Shown: positions 46,370 to 59,624, numbered from the stretch's first letter. The stretch: 64,000 bases of DNA from Saxidomus purpurata (GCA_022818135.1 JAFMSR010000002.1:25960268-26024267), one strand, 5' to 3'. The notes: generated by a model not told the origin, from the letters alone. Made by a program: numbers and translations.

Positions 46370-49300
46370 TCAACATTTACACTCTTTTCCATAGAGATTA
46401 ACGTGTTTCTGTGCGTACTTTTGATATGTGTAAAATGTATGGAACGACGAAGCAATAACCCCAATTGGTAGTGCAAGACACACAACTCCGCATATTGCGC
46501 ATATTCCAGCAATCACGTGACCCATCGCTGTTTCAGGGATATTATGGCCATATCCAACCGTTGTTAAAGTTATCAATGCCCAGTACATGGCAATAAAAAT
46601 ATTGGTTATGTTTTTATTATGTGCAAACTCTGCCATGAACAAAATAAAGCCGAAACTACAGATAAGCAAGAGTAACATAAATACTAGAATCTTCATCTCG
46701 TGTTTCGAAGAGGAAAATGTCAAGCCCATTACGTTGAATGCTGGAATACGTTTCGTAAGGTATAGCAAACGTGCTAACTGAAGTATAGCTACGTGTTTTA
46801 TGGCAATGTAAGCTTTAATTTTATGTGCAGTGTCTAACTTTGAAAGATTCTGCTCCATTGCGAAAGCTACCCAGAAGGATAAGTAGCCTATGACAACAGT
46901 CACCCGCGTAAAGCATTTAGCAAAAGACCTTTTACGCGGACACACAATGAAACTTAGCATCAACTCCAAAGATAGAACAACATGGATGGCGACATCGGTA
47001 TTCACCAGGTATGAGCGTGGTTTCATTGATTGTACAATTTCCTTGGTTGTGTTTGCCAATCCCATTAAATGCGATATGCGAAGAACAAATTCCCTTTCCT
47101 CCTCAGTGTACTCAACGGTGAACTGTGGTACTGTAGAAAGGGCTTCGATGAGGGTCGACAGAAATATAAGAAAAGATATGAAAGATCCCCAGACCTGAAA
47201 TTTATAAAAACAAGATAATGGGTAATTATCAGGAAAGAATTAATCAATATGTAACTAGGGGCCTGTCTATGTATTAAATATTGTTCTTCAGTTACCTTTT
47301 TTGACATTTATATGAGATGCATACGAAATTGTCTCAGAGAGTACAAATGTATTGTTAAATAAACATAATATTTGAACGTTATGACATTTCTATCATATTT
47401 ATTTCAACACTATTATTGCACTGATACATGTACTAATGATTTGATCGTAATCATGATTTGATTCATTGTCTACCAATCACTTCTTTTCTAGAACTTCTTC
47501 TAAATCCGAAAATGCACAGTTCAGTAAAACAGAAAGACTACATGTATTATCAATTTCTATTATCATTAAAATATTAGCTGAAGTCCGCCGTGTAGTGTGT
47601 AGTTTCATATGTCCGTATTTATTGTTAAAAATGTTCTTTTGTTGACAGTGGAACTATAATTTGATTTTTGAAGGCAAATTACACAAACAGGTATAATTAT
47701 TTAAAGAAAAACAACAATGTATAACAATTGCTTCATAGCGGGTCGTTTGTCATTTTTGGCTGTGTAGTGTTTGGTTACTCTGGTCCCTCCGACGTCGACT
47801 GTAGTGGGTTCCGGCACTTACAATTTTTTAATTTATATTGTTTTGAAAATTCAGATAAAGAAAGATAACTTTCACGCGCTTTTTAAGCGTATATCCAACG
47901 TAACATCGTTTCTGATTGGTTTCGTTGATAATAACAAATAGTACAGTCATCCTAGCTCAAAAATATGCTAAAGTGGGAATAAATTTGAACAGAAATGAAA
48001 CATGTATTTTCAGTATCACCAACATCTGTAGTTTCAGAAACCACAAAGTTCCCAAAAGTTCCATTGGTGGAAATAGTTTATTTTCAAGGTCAAGGTCACG
48101 CCCTTTAAATGTTAAATAGGGTTAAGTTCACCATTACTTATTGCATCTTTTGCAATATTTTGGTATATTTTAATGGTTTTTGTATTATGTCTTTCAAACA
48201 TTTTGATAAGCAATCTATTTTAAACATTTTACAGACATGTTTACACTTGACCTCTAATTGAAGGTCAATGTCAAATGGTTGTTTTTAGTAACAAACACGA
48301 AATTTAACTTTTTGCATGGTCATTTGTTTATTTTCACTTTTCACCTGTTTCTTCTTTTGTTTAATGAAAACTGACTACTTTTACATGCAAAACAATTTAC
48401 AGTGATAAGAAATAACAAGAGGGCCAGGATGGCCCTATATCGCTCACCTTGGTACAAGTCCACTCCTGGTGGAAGATCACTAGATAATGTTATATACCAA
48501 ATGGGCAAGGTCAATTTTGACCCCAGGGGCATAATTTGAACAAACTTTGAAGAGGTCTACTAGGCAATGCTACATGCCAATTATCTATGCTCTAGGCCTT
48601 GTGGTTTCAGAGAAAAAGATTTTTAAAGTTTTCCCTATATAAGCCTATGTAAAACTAAGTGACCCCCGGTGCGGGGTCAATTTTGACCCGGGGGTCATGA
48701 TTTGAACAAACTTGGTGGAGGTACACTAGCCAATGCTACATGCCAAATATCTAAGCTCTAGGCCTTGTGGTTTCAAAGAAGAAGATTTTAAAAGTTTTTA
48801 CTATTCAAGTCTATGTAAAACTAAGTGACCCCCCGTGCGGGGTCAATTTTGATCCGCGGGTCATAATTTGAACAATCTTGGTAGAGGTCCACTAGCCAAT
48901 GCTACATGCCAAATATCTAAGCTCTAGGCCTTGTGGTTTCAGAGAAGAAGATTTTTAAAAGTTTTTCCTATATATTCCTATGCAAAAACTAAGTGCCCAC
49001 CCGCGCGGGGTCAATTTTGACTCGGGGGTCATAATTTGAACAATCTTGGTAGAGGTCCACTAGACAATGCTTCATGCCAAATATCTAAGCTCTATGCCTT
49101 GTGGTTTCAGAGAAGAAGATTTTTAAAAGTTTTTCCTATTTGTTGCCATAGCAACCAGAGTTCTGCATGGAATGGAATTCTTTGAACAATTTTGGTAGAG
49201 CTTCATGCAAGGAACATTCCTGCATAGTTTTATCAACATTGGCCTAGAGGTTTCAGAGGAGATGTCATTTGAATCAAAATGTTGACGGACGACGGACGAC

Positions 49301-52300
49301 GGACAATCATCGATCAGAAAAGCTCACCCTGGCGTAGCCAGGTGAGCTAAAAATATAAGCTGAATGAAAATATATAAACAGATTAATAGGATTTCTGCGA
49401 AAAACAAGTACAAGACTCCTACCTCCGGTTTTAAACTTCTTACTTTGTCATATAAAATGTCTGGCTCGATGCTAACGCCTTCAACCAAAAGGGTGAAGTT
49501 ATCTCGAGTCAGCAAACTAAACCACTTCCATTATTATAATAGAGGCTAGTTATGATGTAACAGAAAAAATACACAAAAGAAATCAAAGCACTGAAGGGAA
49601 TGCAGAATGATAGGAATAATCGTTTCTCGAAAACCATAAAACTAATTTTGAATACCTTCGTCATCTGATTTTATTCAAGTAAATCTATGGTATTTAAATC
49701 AATGTTTACTGCTATTTTATGTTGAGGTATGGTAATGTCTACATATTGTTTTGTTTTTGCAGCAAATATATATCAAAACAAGAAATTATCAGTGATCTCA
49801 TTTTCATTCACAAATTCTTCATTATTGAAGACAACCGTACTTGGCAGATGCTTTCTTTATTGAAATTCCCTATTGAAGACTATGAAGGATATTAATGTAC
49901 TGCATGTTGCCTGACATCAAATTACAGAAATTCCCACTTAAATCATAAAAAAACATGACCAAATTCCAAAAGATAGTGAAGATAGGTAACAATTGGTTAA
50001 GAACCAAACTTCTAGAAGTTCTGAATTGATACGTGCAAACGAAATTAACATTTGCTGACGATAATTGAACTTAAAACATTAAAGTACAGCATTCCCATTT
50101 TAATCATAAAAATGCAAAGGAAATGCCCAAATTACTGACCAAGAGAGATAAATTTTCATAAAAATAGATATAGTAATATAAAGCTATTAGTATTACTGAA
50201 TAGAAACATATGAAAGACATTAATACATGTTGGCAATAATCAATCGAAGTTTAAAATCCAGTAACATAAATTCCTACTTTAAAAAGATGGGGGAGTGAAT
50301 GGGACATATCTCAAGTAAATTCGCTGGTGTTTGGTCCGAAAGACCACACACGCAACAGCTTTAGTTTTTCAAACATATGTATGAGCATCAAGCCTGTTGT
50401 GTCCTGTTCTGAATACTGAATAGCTTGTTCCCATTTGTCTAGTAGATGGTAGCCATCTTTCTGCCTCTACACTCTTGTAAGAATCTTAGTCGCCGTGAGC
50501 TTTAATATTTTCATAAGTGACTCTATGGAGTGACTGGTCGACTCTTATCCCTTGATTTACTACTTGCTCTGCCATCCCATTGCCATAGTGTTTTTATGCA
50601 TCCATTTGAGTGAGACTTTCTGCTTCTCGCTGAACATGTTATGTTCTTGGGCAAGGGTTGACAATTTGACATAAGCCAATGCTTTATGGACTGATAGAGC
50701 ATCTGTTAGAAGGACTACCCGATGACAGTCCTTTTCTGACTCTTCAACAGTTTTCGATACTGTATGATGGCTTCTATTTCTGCTTTGTAGTTGTAACAGT
50801 GCTTGCCTGCTTGTATGCTAACTATCTCTGACCCACCAGTTGTGTACATTGCGAAAATACCAGCACTGCCATCTTGTATAGCAGCTGTAGCAGTCTGTAC
50901 ATAAAAAATTATGCGTCTATGTCTCTGATGGATAATCTTCTGAGAACATGGCTTGTGCTACGGATCTCTTGATATTTTCATCTTCCACACCAAGTTGGAA
51001 CCCGGTACTGTAGTGCAGATACTAATGTTTGACATGTTGTACCTCTGTGGCTCCGGCAGATCCCACTGATCAAAAGTTGTCGGTGACCCAAGATAGGCAG
51101 CATTTGCTTTTGTCAGCTTCTTGGATTCATGGACACAGTTCTGTCTTTTCAGTCGATGGGGCCTAAAGCTTTGTTTTCATGGGGTGATCTGGCAAGAACT
51201 GGTACTTGCTGCCTTGCATTTGCGCTTTCGCATCCCTTCTCTTACCAATAAGTAGAATGGCAGTGATTTCCTCCATTGCCTTAAAATTGTCTGCACACTT
51301 GTATCAAGTAATCATTCTTAAGGCCTTGTTTTGGACCCTATATATGGAGCTATATTTAAGGTGGGCCTCACTGTTCCCAAGTATACTGTATTCAGTATCT
51401 TCTAATTTGCTCACTAAATTAGTGTCAACTTACTTATGTATTATCGCTAGCTTTATTGTCTTCTGTGTTTACATGTACGCACCAGTCTTCTGTCCATGTT
51501 GAAAGCATGTCCGCAGGTTGCTGCATCCTAAATATAGCAGTTGATGCATCGAAACACAAGGTAGTCTGCATAGAGGAAGCTTCAAATCCTCTTGGAAGCT
51601 TTTTTGAAAAGAAGAAAGCGGGTGGGTGACAATACATTTCATTGAGGGCCTCTATGTGGTTGTAAGCATTTACAACTTCGTATCCCATCAACACAGACTC
51701 TAGCCCTTGCATTGAACAGATAGGACTATTTGTACATTGTGCCCCTGATTCATTCCATTCTGTAGTAGCTTCACAAGGAGACAGTTAGTCCAGACTTTAT
51801 TGAATGCTCTTTGGAGATCAATCCAACTAACAAGTGTTACTTCTTTTTCTTTGATTGCATCTTCAACCTCCTGGACAAGGTATGTAGTCTGGTCTTCTGT
51901 TGAATCCAGCTTGTTTTATTGTTTGCTAGCTAGAATTTGGTTGATGTCCACGTGCATGCATCATTTCATTCCCTGATTCAGTGTTTGCACAATCATCTAG
52001 AATTCAGCTGACAGTAATACTAAATACGGGACTATGTGGCAAATAAATATATGCTGACAAAAAATAAAACTTGAATAATCTGTTTAAGTAATTACTACTT
52101 TAAACATCAAAAAACAAGAAAATGACCCAAAAGTTGGTCAAACTGATACATTTCCACCCAATTTAACAAGAATCAAGGTGCTAGTAGAATAGAAAAAAAT
52201 ATGAAGGATATAAATGTTGACAATAATCAAATTTAAACTAAATAGGTGTTCAGTAGAACACTTGTGTCGCCCTTCCTCTTACACTTTGTCATAATAACCA

Positions 52301-54451
52301 ATAATTTCGTGACAAAATCCAAGTACAAAAAGGGGCATAACTCTGTCAAATATGATCTTGACCTACAAAATATGGCGGCATCATGACCCTTTTGTCATAA
52401 GCTATACAATTTGAAAGTTTGATGAAGAAATCTTAAGATTGGCAAAATTATAGCCAACGTTAGGTTCTCATGACAAAATCTAAGTACAAATTGAGCATGA
52501 CTCTGTCAAAAATGACCTTGACCTAAAACATTGGGCGACATCACGAGCCTTTTGTCATAAGCAATATAATTTGAAAGTTTGATGAATAAAGCTTAAGAAA
52601 GAGCAAGGTTATAGCCAACATTATGTTTTTCTGACGCACTGACGGATTGGTCAAACTGACAGACAAAGCGATCCCTGTGTATCGCATTCTCCGAAAGGGC
52701 GACACGTAAATGAAATACAGAAAATGTGATTTAAAACATAAAAAAACATGAAAATTACTCAAAATAGTATTGAGTATAGACAAAATTCGCTCAGATATTT
52801 AATTCATAGATACAGTAGATTTAAATAAAACTAGGAATAACATAAAAAACAAATGATCAAAATAAAAAAATACAACTTCAGAAATACCACTTAGAACATC
52901 AAAAATGGATGAAAATGCCCCACAAATCGGATGAATATAGATATTTTCAACCACATATGTTTTAGTTCAAAGCTTAAGTAGTTTTGCATAGAAAAAACAA
53001 AAACAGCATAAATATGAATTGACAATCGTCAAAAAAAGAATTTTAATTACAGAAATGTCCAATTAAAACGGCAAAAAAGCACGAAACTACCCCAAAAATT
53101 GTCGCATTTGGAAAATATTCACCCAAAAAGTTTTTATTGAATAGTTATAGTAGCTCCCAATCGAAAAATAAAAATAACACAAATATTTGTTGACAATAAT
53201 CAAAATAAAACATTAAACTACAAAAATTCCCACTTAAAACAGCAAAAAAGCATGAAAATGCACCAAAAAGTAAGTGAATATGGACAATTTCCACCCATTT
53301 TTTTTCATTACATAGTTACAGTAGTTTTGAATTAAAAATTCAAAACAACATAAATATTTGTTGAAAATAATCAAAATAAGAAATATAATTACAGAAATTC
53401 CCATCTAAAACATTGAAGAAACATGAAAATACCCAAAAATAACATTTCCACCACAAATATCAATGGGAACTTTTCTTTATGCTAAAAGGTAGTCCATTTG
53501 CAAAGTCATGGTGAAGGATTAATTTCTGTTCAAATTTTTTCCCGGTCCAACCCCAGAATGACTGTACTAAAAGGAAATTGAAAATATTCTAAGTTTAATC
53601 ACGGCTTTAATGGCAAAAAGTGTGTAAGAATACGATCAGCCATATAGTTTTCATAATGTATTTGGAATTATATACGGGTTTAATGGTCTCACAATTAATG
53701 GTCTAAACAATTTAACGAGTGGCATTTAACAGTTTATAATCATCATGAATCGCGTAACTATCTTGCAAAATGAAATATGAAGTTAAACTAACCTTTGTAG
53801 ACAATTTTAAAGAAAATACAAACATAAATTTGCAAAATAACTCCCGATTATTTATCAACTTAACCGACATTAGAGAAATGTCATAGACATTTACTAGTAT
53901 TGATATTGATTTAGTTGCCTTGATAATGAACGACTTTTGCAATGTTTGAATGAATACGAATTTCTTACCATAGCAGCCCTAGAAGAGCTTGGTTCATCAA
54001 GGAAAAGCCAGATTCGCTGTCGCAAACTTATATTCTCTTTCAGCAACAAACACATGTTAGTATTTTCTGTGAAATGTTTGACCAGTTTCTTCATTGTTGA
54101 AACGTCTTCTTCGCTCCGGTATAGAGATTCCCAGCAACACGGAGCAACATAACGCGGCGAAATTTTCCAAAACTCTAGCTCTTCTTTGAATGCTACTCCA
54201 CAAATATCTTTAGGTAAATGTATCATTCCTTTCCTTGATGCATCCAGAATGTATGCAAACAACAGTGGATTTCTGTCAAAGAAATATTCCTCATTGTTGA
54301 AGTTATAATTTTCTGTTTTCTCGTCTAAATGCGCCAGTAAAGAATCTGAAAATGTTTTCAAAGTCTCCGCATAGCACTGGAAATTTGTCCCACCGACATT
54401 TAGTCTGATGATACTTTTAGTGTTAAAACTAAGCGCCTGCTCCATGTTCAT
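46370..54451 (-). CDS. Kv-type voltage-gated potassium channel subunit with depleted S4, two exons
   Basis: Exon 1 (54451-53969, ends ATG|GTAAGA) and exon 2 (47194-46370, acceptor TTTCAG) join in phase 0 to 435 residues. Exon 1 is the T1/BTB tetramerisation domain ('RLNVGGTNF', 'FFDRNPLLFAYILD') with the zinc motif His78-x5-Cys84-x20-Cys105-Cys106 of the Kv2/3/4 classes, ending at the usual 'EPSSSRAA' before S1. Exon 2 carries S1 (~162-183), S2 (~227-246), S3 (~257-274), S4 (~288-310), S5 (~327-350), a pore with TVGYG (373-377) and S6 (~386-412). Odd points: S4 aligned to Shaker keeps only one of the first four Arg as Arg (Arg303; the others become Lys294, Ala and Gln), K5 becomes Tyr, the S3 Asp is gone, and the S6 hinge PxP reads Pro404-Ile-Gly406. 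It should form or join a K+-selective channel in the plasma membrane, but voltage gating is probably altered or lost. A TTG at 54505 extends the frame; ATG at 54451 (or 54445, with the better context) is chosen as start. Confidence 0.92.
47195..48413. other. Kv intron, left part
   Basis: AT-rich intron sequence next to exon 2. A fragment with 'caaggtcaaggtcacgcc' near 48089 is a common bivalve repeat word. No nested gene. Confidence 0.4.
48414..49354 (+). repeat. AGCTCACC foldback family, best copy, ~168-bp internal modules
   Basis: Starts AACAAGAGGGCCAGGATGGCC. Internal modules recur at about 48669, 48834 and 49005 with 'gcggggtcaattttga', 'ggtcataatttgaacaa', 'ccactagncaatgctncatg' and 'ccttgtggtttcagagaaga'. 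It ends with GACGGACGACGGAC and a terminal hairpin AGCTCACC..GGTGAGCT (49321-49348). Inserted in the Kv intron. No coding capacity; mechanism of movement unknown. Confidence 0.85.
49355..50329. other. Kv intron, no feature
   Basis: AT-rich intron with nothing recognised. Confidence 0.3.
50330..52010 (-). pseudogene. non-LTR retrotransposon ORF2 remnant: reverse transcriptase + RNase H
   Basis: Several minus-strand frames, read in order, give RT text: 'QEVEDAIKEKEVTLVSWIDL' (~51890-51800), 'ARVCVDGIRS', then 'LPRGFEAS' and a YADY in place of the catalytic YADD (~51560), and 'DMLSTWTEDWCVHVNTE'. Further down (~50890-50560) come 'DGSAGIFAMYTTGGSEI', 'NYKAEIEAI' and 'VVLLTDALSVHKAL', the signature order of an RNase H domain. 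Frames are broken by many indels and stops. RT followed by RNase H points to the Jockey/I group of LINEs. Dead and old; it lies antisense to nothing and in the same orientation as the Kv gene, inside its intron. Confidence 0.85.
52245..52705 (-). mobile_element. TGTCGCCCTTTC-family MITE, two-module copy (in Kv intron)
   Basis: Ends GTGTCGCCCTT (near 52264) and AAGGGCGACAC (52695-52705) are inverted. Compared with 31776-32061 it is reversed, and its internal module is duplicated with a period of 161 bp ('gacaaaatc.aagtacaaa' at 52311 and 52472). Confidence 0.85.
52706..53968. other. Kv intron, right part
   Basis: AT-rich. A loose ~150-bp periodicity of 'acagaaattcccanntaaaac...catgaaaatnccc.aaaa' (near 52865, 53050, 53222, 53392, and similar words at 49921-50300) suggests an old tandem repeat. 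Confidence 0.4.
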
Positions 54452-56296
54452 GTATGAAATCCTTTGTTGTGCAACAGTATTCGTATTAAAAATTCGCACT
54501 AACAATTTCTTACTTGTTTGAAATATTTTCTGAAAAAAATGAAGGATTATTTCAAATATGATAATTTCTGACTTTAAAACATTATTAGATTCCTTTACAG
54601 TTATCCCAGAAAATGAATTACTAAGTTATTAGACTTTCCTGTCGTATAATGAAAAGTGTTCTTGTTTGTTACCGTTTAGGTTTGTTGGTCTAATGAAAGT
54701 CACTTATTATAAGCAATCAGCAATAGTTTATTGTTTTCACTCTCAACTAACAAGTAGTCAGAACGATGACATTAAAATGTTCTAGAACATCAGCCGACAG
54801 CTAACATAAAGGTTGATATAAATATTTATGATTGAATTGAACACCTCTGGCATTTGAATATCGATGTACGTTTTGTCTTTCAGCAAAATGACAGCATTAT
54901 CAGTTTTTATCACAAAAAATCATTTGTCGTCTGTTAATGTCTCCACACGTACCATTTTCAATTCCACATCACCTTTATTTATTTTTAAAATCAATATGTT
55001 TTACTTCTTCGCACACTACAAATGAAGGTGAGTAGTTAGCTATTGTTTGAAAATCTTCGTAAAAGAATATATTAAGTAAGTTGCGTGTGACTTAAAAGTT
55101 CTGAAATTACATACAATTTGAACCTTTCGTTACATGCAAAAATGATGTCATTGAAATGTAATTTTCAACAAATACATCATACTATTCGCGTCTATCCGTC
55201 TGTTTTGTTATTTGTATGGCTATACATTTGTTTAAACGGTACAGATGCGAGAATATCTTGTAGATTATGTGCAAAAGAAAAGGACAACACATGCACAGTG
55301 CAGACACACTATAAATAAACACACATATAGTAATAGTTGGAAACCTTACCAATTAATAATACGCAACATGTGAACATCAAGAAACCATCGGCGTACACAC
55401 CTGAAGAAACAAAACTGATGCTAAATCACTTAGTATTCAAACATTGTAAAATATAATTATTTCACAAGGGATTGCACTTTCTATGTTTAGTTTCAGAGCT
55501 ACAAATCACTAAATTGACACTGTGTATGATACTGCGCACATTTTATGACAATAATCATAATTGATTTCGTTCATGTATTGTCCCCTGCCCTGCCTACTTG
55601 CCTCTGCATTTCTATGTATAGATAAAATGTATTTTAAATGATATTTCTTAACGTTCTAAAATACCCTTTACTATAATTAATGATCATTTGATATGTTTTG
55701 TACATCCGCTTTGTTGCCAAAGAAAGTTAACTTTTTGCCATTTAATGTATTAATCTTGTGAAAATCGTGAACATGTATTGATTATTGTGTAACCGTCGTT
55801 TAATAAAGTATATTGAATTGAATTGAATCCAAGTTAAGTTGTTGCTAGGTACTCCATATTTTTAAGGTCATGAGATTTATCAAGATACTGTATTCCCTTA
55901 TGGCAGTGACATTTTTGTTTCATGTGATATCTATGATAAATTTCTACCAAAGCAGTCGTTGTAGGAATTGATACGATCCCTGACGATTAAATACAGCAAT
56001 ATCAGTATCAGAAGTCATCGCAGAATATTTATTTGTTTTCATATAACTTCTATTGATTTAATCCACTAATTTAATTAAAATTAAGTGTAAAATTGTTTGC
56101 ATTATTGTGATATTGTTTTATTTGCTGCATATACTTTATCCGAGTTTCAATAACCAAATTAATATATTTATATAATTGTATCAATTTGGTAGTAGCGTAT
56201 AATTCATTCACGTTGTTCAATTTGAAGTCAATACAACAGTTGATGCATTCCTTAATTTCACTATCAGTGCTAAGAGAAGAAAGATCAACATTTGAT
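54452..56296. other. region upstream of Kv; no second gene supported
   Basis: It should hold the Kv promoter (minus strand). A plus-strand frame from ATG 55142 to 55318 (57 codons) has a hydrophobic stretch and three Cys but no recognised family, and is not called as a gene. Confidence 0.35.
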
Positions 56297-56625
56297 TTAA
56301 AGGACATTCCCTAGAACTTGTGTCAGATCAAGTAACTTCATAAGCATTGATAAAAAAAATGCTTGCAAGTATTATCACTTAACCTAAAAGTTTAAGCTTA
56401 ACATTAAGATCATCATCGATAACATCAGCATTTTAAATATGTTGCAGTACCGTAAAACATTCATTACTTTTTGTAAAGTTGTTGTTGTGCAATAAGTAGA
56501 TGGATAGCGATTTTTACAGAGATGTTATTCTTTAAGTTGTTTTTATGTATCATTTACGTACACTGAACACAATTATTATGTTTGGAGAACATAGTCTGTT
56601 AGATGTAGGGATTGCCCTCTTAAAG
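56297..56625 (+). mobile_element. TTTAAAGGGRCAYTCCCTA-family MITE, copy A
   Basis: Starts TTAAAGGACATTCCCTAGAA and ends TAGGGATTGCCCTCTTAAAG, an inverted pair. Internal words 'taacctaaaagttt', 'gttgttgttgtgcaat' and 'gatgtaggga' are shared with copy B. Confidence 0.75.
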
Positions 56626-59624
56626 ATAAACATAAAATAACAGACGAAATTTCAATATAATGACCGCAAGTACTTACACACGTATGATCCGCTGTACATC
56701 CTATATGACCATTGTTTGGGATTAGTTTTTCACTTGATGAATAAGTACAAGTTCGAAGAGTAGGTGTAATAGATTTTTTTCAACTATATACATGTTTACA
56801 GAAAAAGATTTACAATAGCTTTGCATAAAGTGTTTTTATACCATATGAGGTAAGAGGAATCTTATGCAGTTATGTACTTTAATTGTAAGTGAAAATAGTT
56901 TGGACCGGATATTTTAGAGCACTGCTTTTCTATCGATTAAACTTAGCGCTGTCAGTCATTGTTAATATTTCCTTGACTATTAGCAGGTCAAAGGTTTAGA
57001 ATTATCAGTAAATTTCAAATTTGATTATAAGTAATTTTTGTTCTTATCTAATTGTTTTTTTATTTATTACTTACACTGTTAGCTATCATCAATATTTTTA
57101 GAGTTCCAAGCATGTAACAAGTTAATTCAGTTCTTCAAACAATGCTTACTTTATATTTAATTTATCATTTACTTCGAATTTTCAAAGTCCAGGTGCTATG
57201 TCAATGATGTCACAGTACTGATTGACAGTACTGTCGACTTTTATAACTTTTATTAATGAGCGACAAGTAATATTTCTTAAAACAAGGGATTAGATGAAAC
57301 TCAATACTAGATTTTTCAATGAAATACCGAGAAAAACGGTTTAAGGAAAATCTGATAATAAGTCTACCTAAAAATAAATTAAATATTTATAGCCGTTTGC
57401 GTTTAATTTTGAAAGCACCATATTTAAACGATCTTATCTGACAGAAAGAATAACAAAAACTGTGTACGGCATCCGGATGAGGTAAGCTGAAAACAGTCGA
57501 ACATATAATGTTAAATGTCGCCATTTCTAAGAGCATAAACCCTGATTCTCACAGGTATTTGCTTGAAACGTAGATGAAGAGAAATGTATTTTCTTATTGA
57601 ATTGGCTAATCCCCAAGAAAGATACACCAGAAATAACATACATTAATTAAGCTGTCAATTGTTGACATCTTGAGTTTTGCCTCCTTGAAATCATTGAGTG
57701 TTTACTTCCTATTTTTCTACAATCAATGGGAACATAACGAAGTACGTGGGGTACAGATATATCTTCAGTTTCACTGGCTTTAAATGAATAAAACTATTTT
57801 CTTGCTAGAAACACTTTATTATACCCCTGCAAACTTAGTACCGATGTAAATAGGAGTCGTTGTACCTTTTTGGCAATTCATATTTAAGGTATCTGTAGCT
57901 CTTTTATCTATTTCCAAGTTTTTTTATCTGTTTTGACAGTGAATATTTGTTTTTGTGAGGAGTTTTAATTTTTTTTACCAAATCGCTCTTCGCCTGCTCC
58001 AAAAATGGTTGAATTGGGAAAATAAATATTTTTTTTTCGCTCGCTCGCTCCCATTTCTTTAGGATATATTCCGATGACCAAGAAATTAATTTGGTGTGGC
58101 CTAATACATGTATACAAACAATATGAAACAGATCTACTAGGAAAATGTTGAATAATAAATGTACTAATTTGAATTTCACTTGAAGTTTGGAGCTCAACTT
58201 TAGTGAAAACGTGTTATCTTTTCGATGTTAGATTGTTAAGTCACTGCTTTGCAATAGGAACGAGAAGCATTACTGATTCATTACTGTGAACAAATTATTG
58301 TGTATGTCTATTTAGAAAACGACTGCAGGTTGGATAATAGATGTAGACTCCTAGCATGTGTATATGTGTTTTCCATGTTATTACCTGGTTGTGATGTTTA
58401 TTGCTTCAGCAAAATTATCAGCACGTCATCACACGGACCAATTGGAGATTTACGACTTACTAGTAACTGCCTAGAATTTAAATGTAAAAGATGGAATTCA
58501 AGCGATGTTGAACAATGTTTCATACAATAACCAGAAAATGTGGCTGATTTAAGAAATCCCTGCTTACCGTAAAATATAAACGAACACGGTTATTTTGTTT
58601 TGGATTATCAATACAATCACACTATTCATGAAATAGATACGCCGATACAAGTAGGTATAGTATGTTTTATTGACCTACCAACACCAACATTTATTCCAGA
58701 GAGTGATCAGTCCCGTTCTTTCGTGTTAATGAAAATGAACATTTTTACCTTGACATGAGCAACAGATCAAACAATTTATGAATAGCCGATATTGTCTTCA
58801 AAAATGATCAAAATATCATTTAACACTATCATACAATTTTACGGAGACTTAGAAACACCATTTTGTGCTCTAGCACAAGCCTGCACAAAAAATCAGTTCC
58901 GCAATAAAACAAACGGATGCATATTGTCAGATTCACCTTTCTTTTGAATTTGAATATTTGATATTATTTGAATAGTTACTGACTAAGTGCAAACCATTTA
59001 TTATCACTAAAAGCATACATATATACCAATCCAAAATAACCATGCATAAAGTAATAGGTCTTAAGTATCACAGACGACAAGCTAAGATAATACAAAAAAT
59101 GCAAAACGTACTTAGTTTAGTAAGAGAAATATATGACAAGTAGTTTGCTATTTGTCAGATTTTTGTATACTGGTCCCAAGAAACTATAGAGTATTAGTAA
59201 CTAAATGTTACGACGTAGTGATGAAAACAGTAACAGTACAACCGTGCACCAATAATATTGCTTCCGCACTTTAGCATATCCTGTGATTTTAAGCTAAACT
59301 TGTTATTCCATACAATATACATATAAACGAATCGTCGATGACGTCATATATGTTTTATTTTTCATGACTCGAAACACAAAAATTCTACGCGTACTACTAT
59401 CTAAATAGCCAAGCTCTGAGAAAGTTAATGATGTGATTGCTGAATAAATAGAAATAATAACACATTAAAATTTTGATATGTAGCAAAATATACATGAAGT
59501 ACTTTCAAAACACGCAATTTGATGACATTTTATCTATTTTATTTTATTTTAACATATATACTAGTTGCAATGGCATCATGACCTTATGTCAAACGGGTCA
59601 CGTGTGACAGTTTTTGAAAGATAA
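56626..59624. other. gene-free AT-rich stretch
   Basis: No exon supported. Short frames at 57904-58197 (minus) and 58300-58530 (plus, Cys-containing) have no recognised domain. Confidence 0.3.

Noticed and set aside
46587..47198. Plus-strand frames opposite Kv exon 2
   Set aside because: Antisense shadows of the channel-coding exon.
55142..55318. Short secreted peptide gene (57 codons, hydrophobic stretch, three Cys)
   Set aside because: No family match, no conserved Cys spacing, no splice or poly(A) context; chance frame cannot be excluded.
58300..58530. Cys-containing 76-codon plus-strand frame
   Set aside because: No recognisable domain, signal peptide or exon boundaries in AT-rich DNA.
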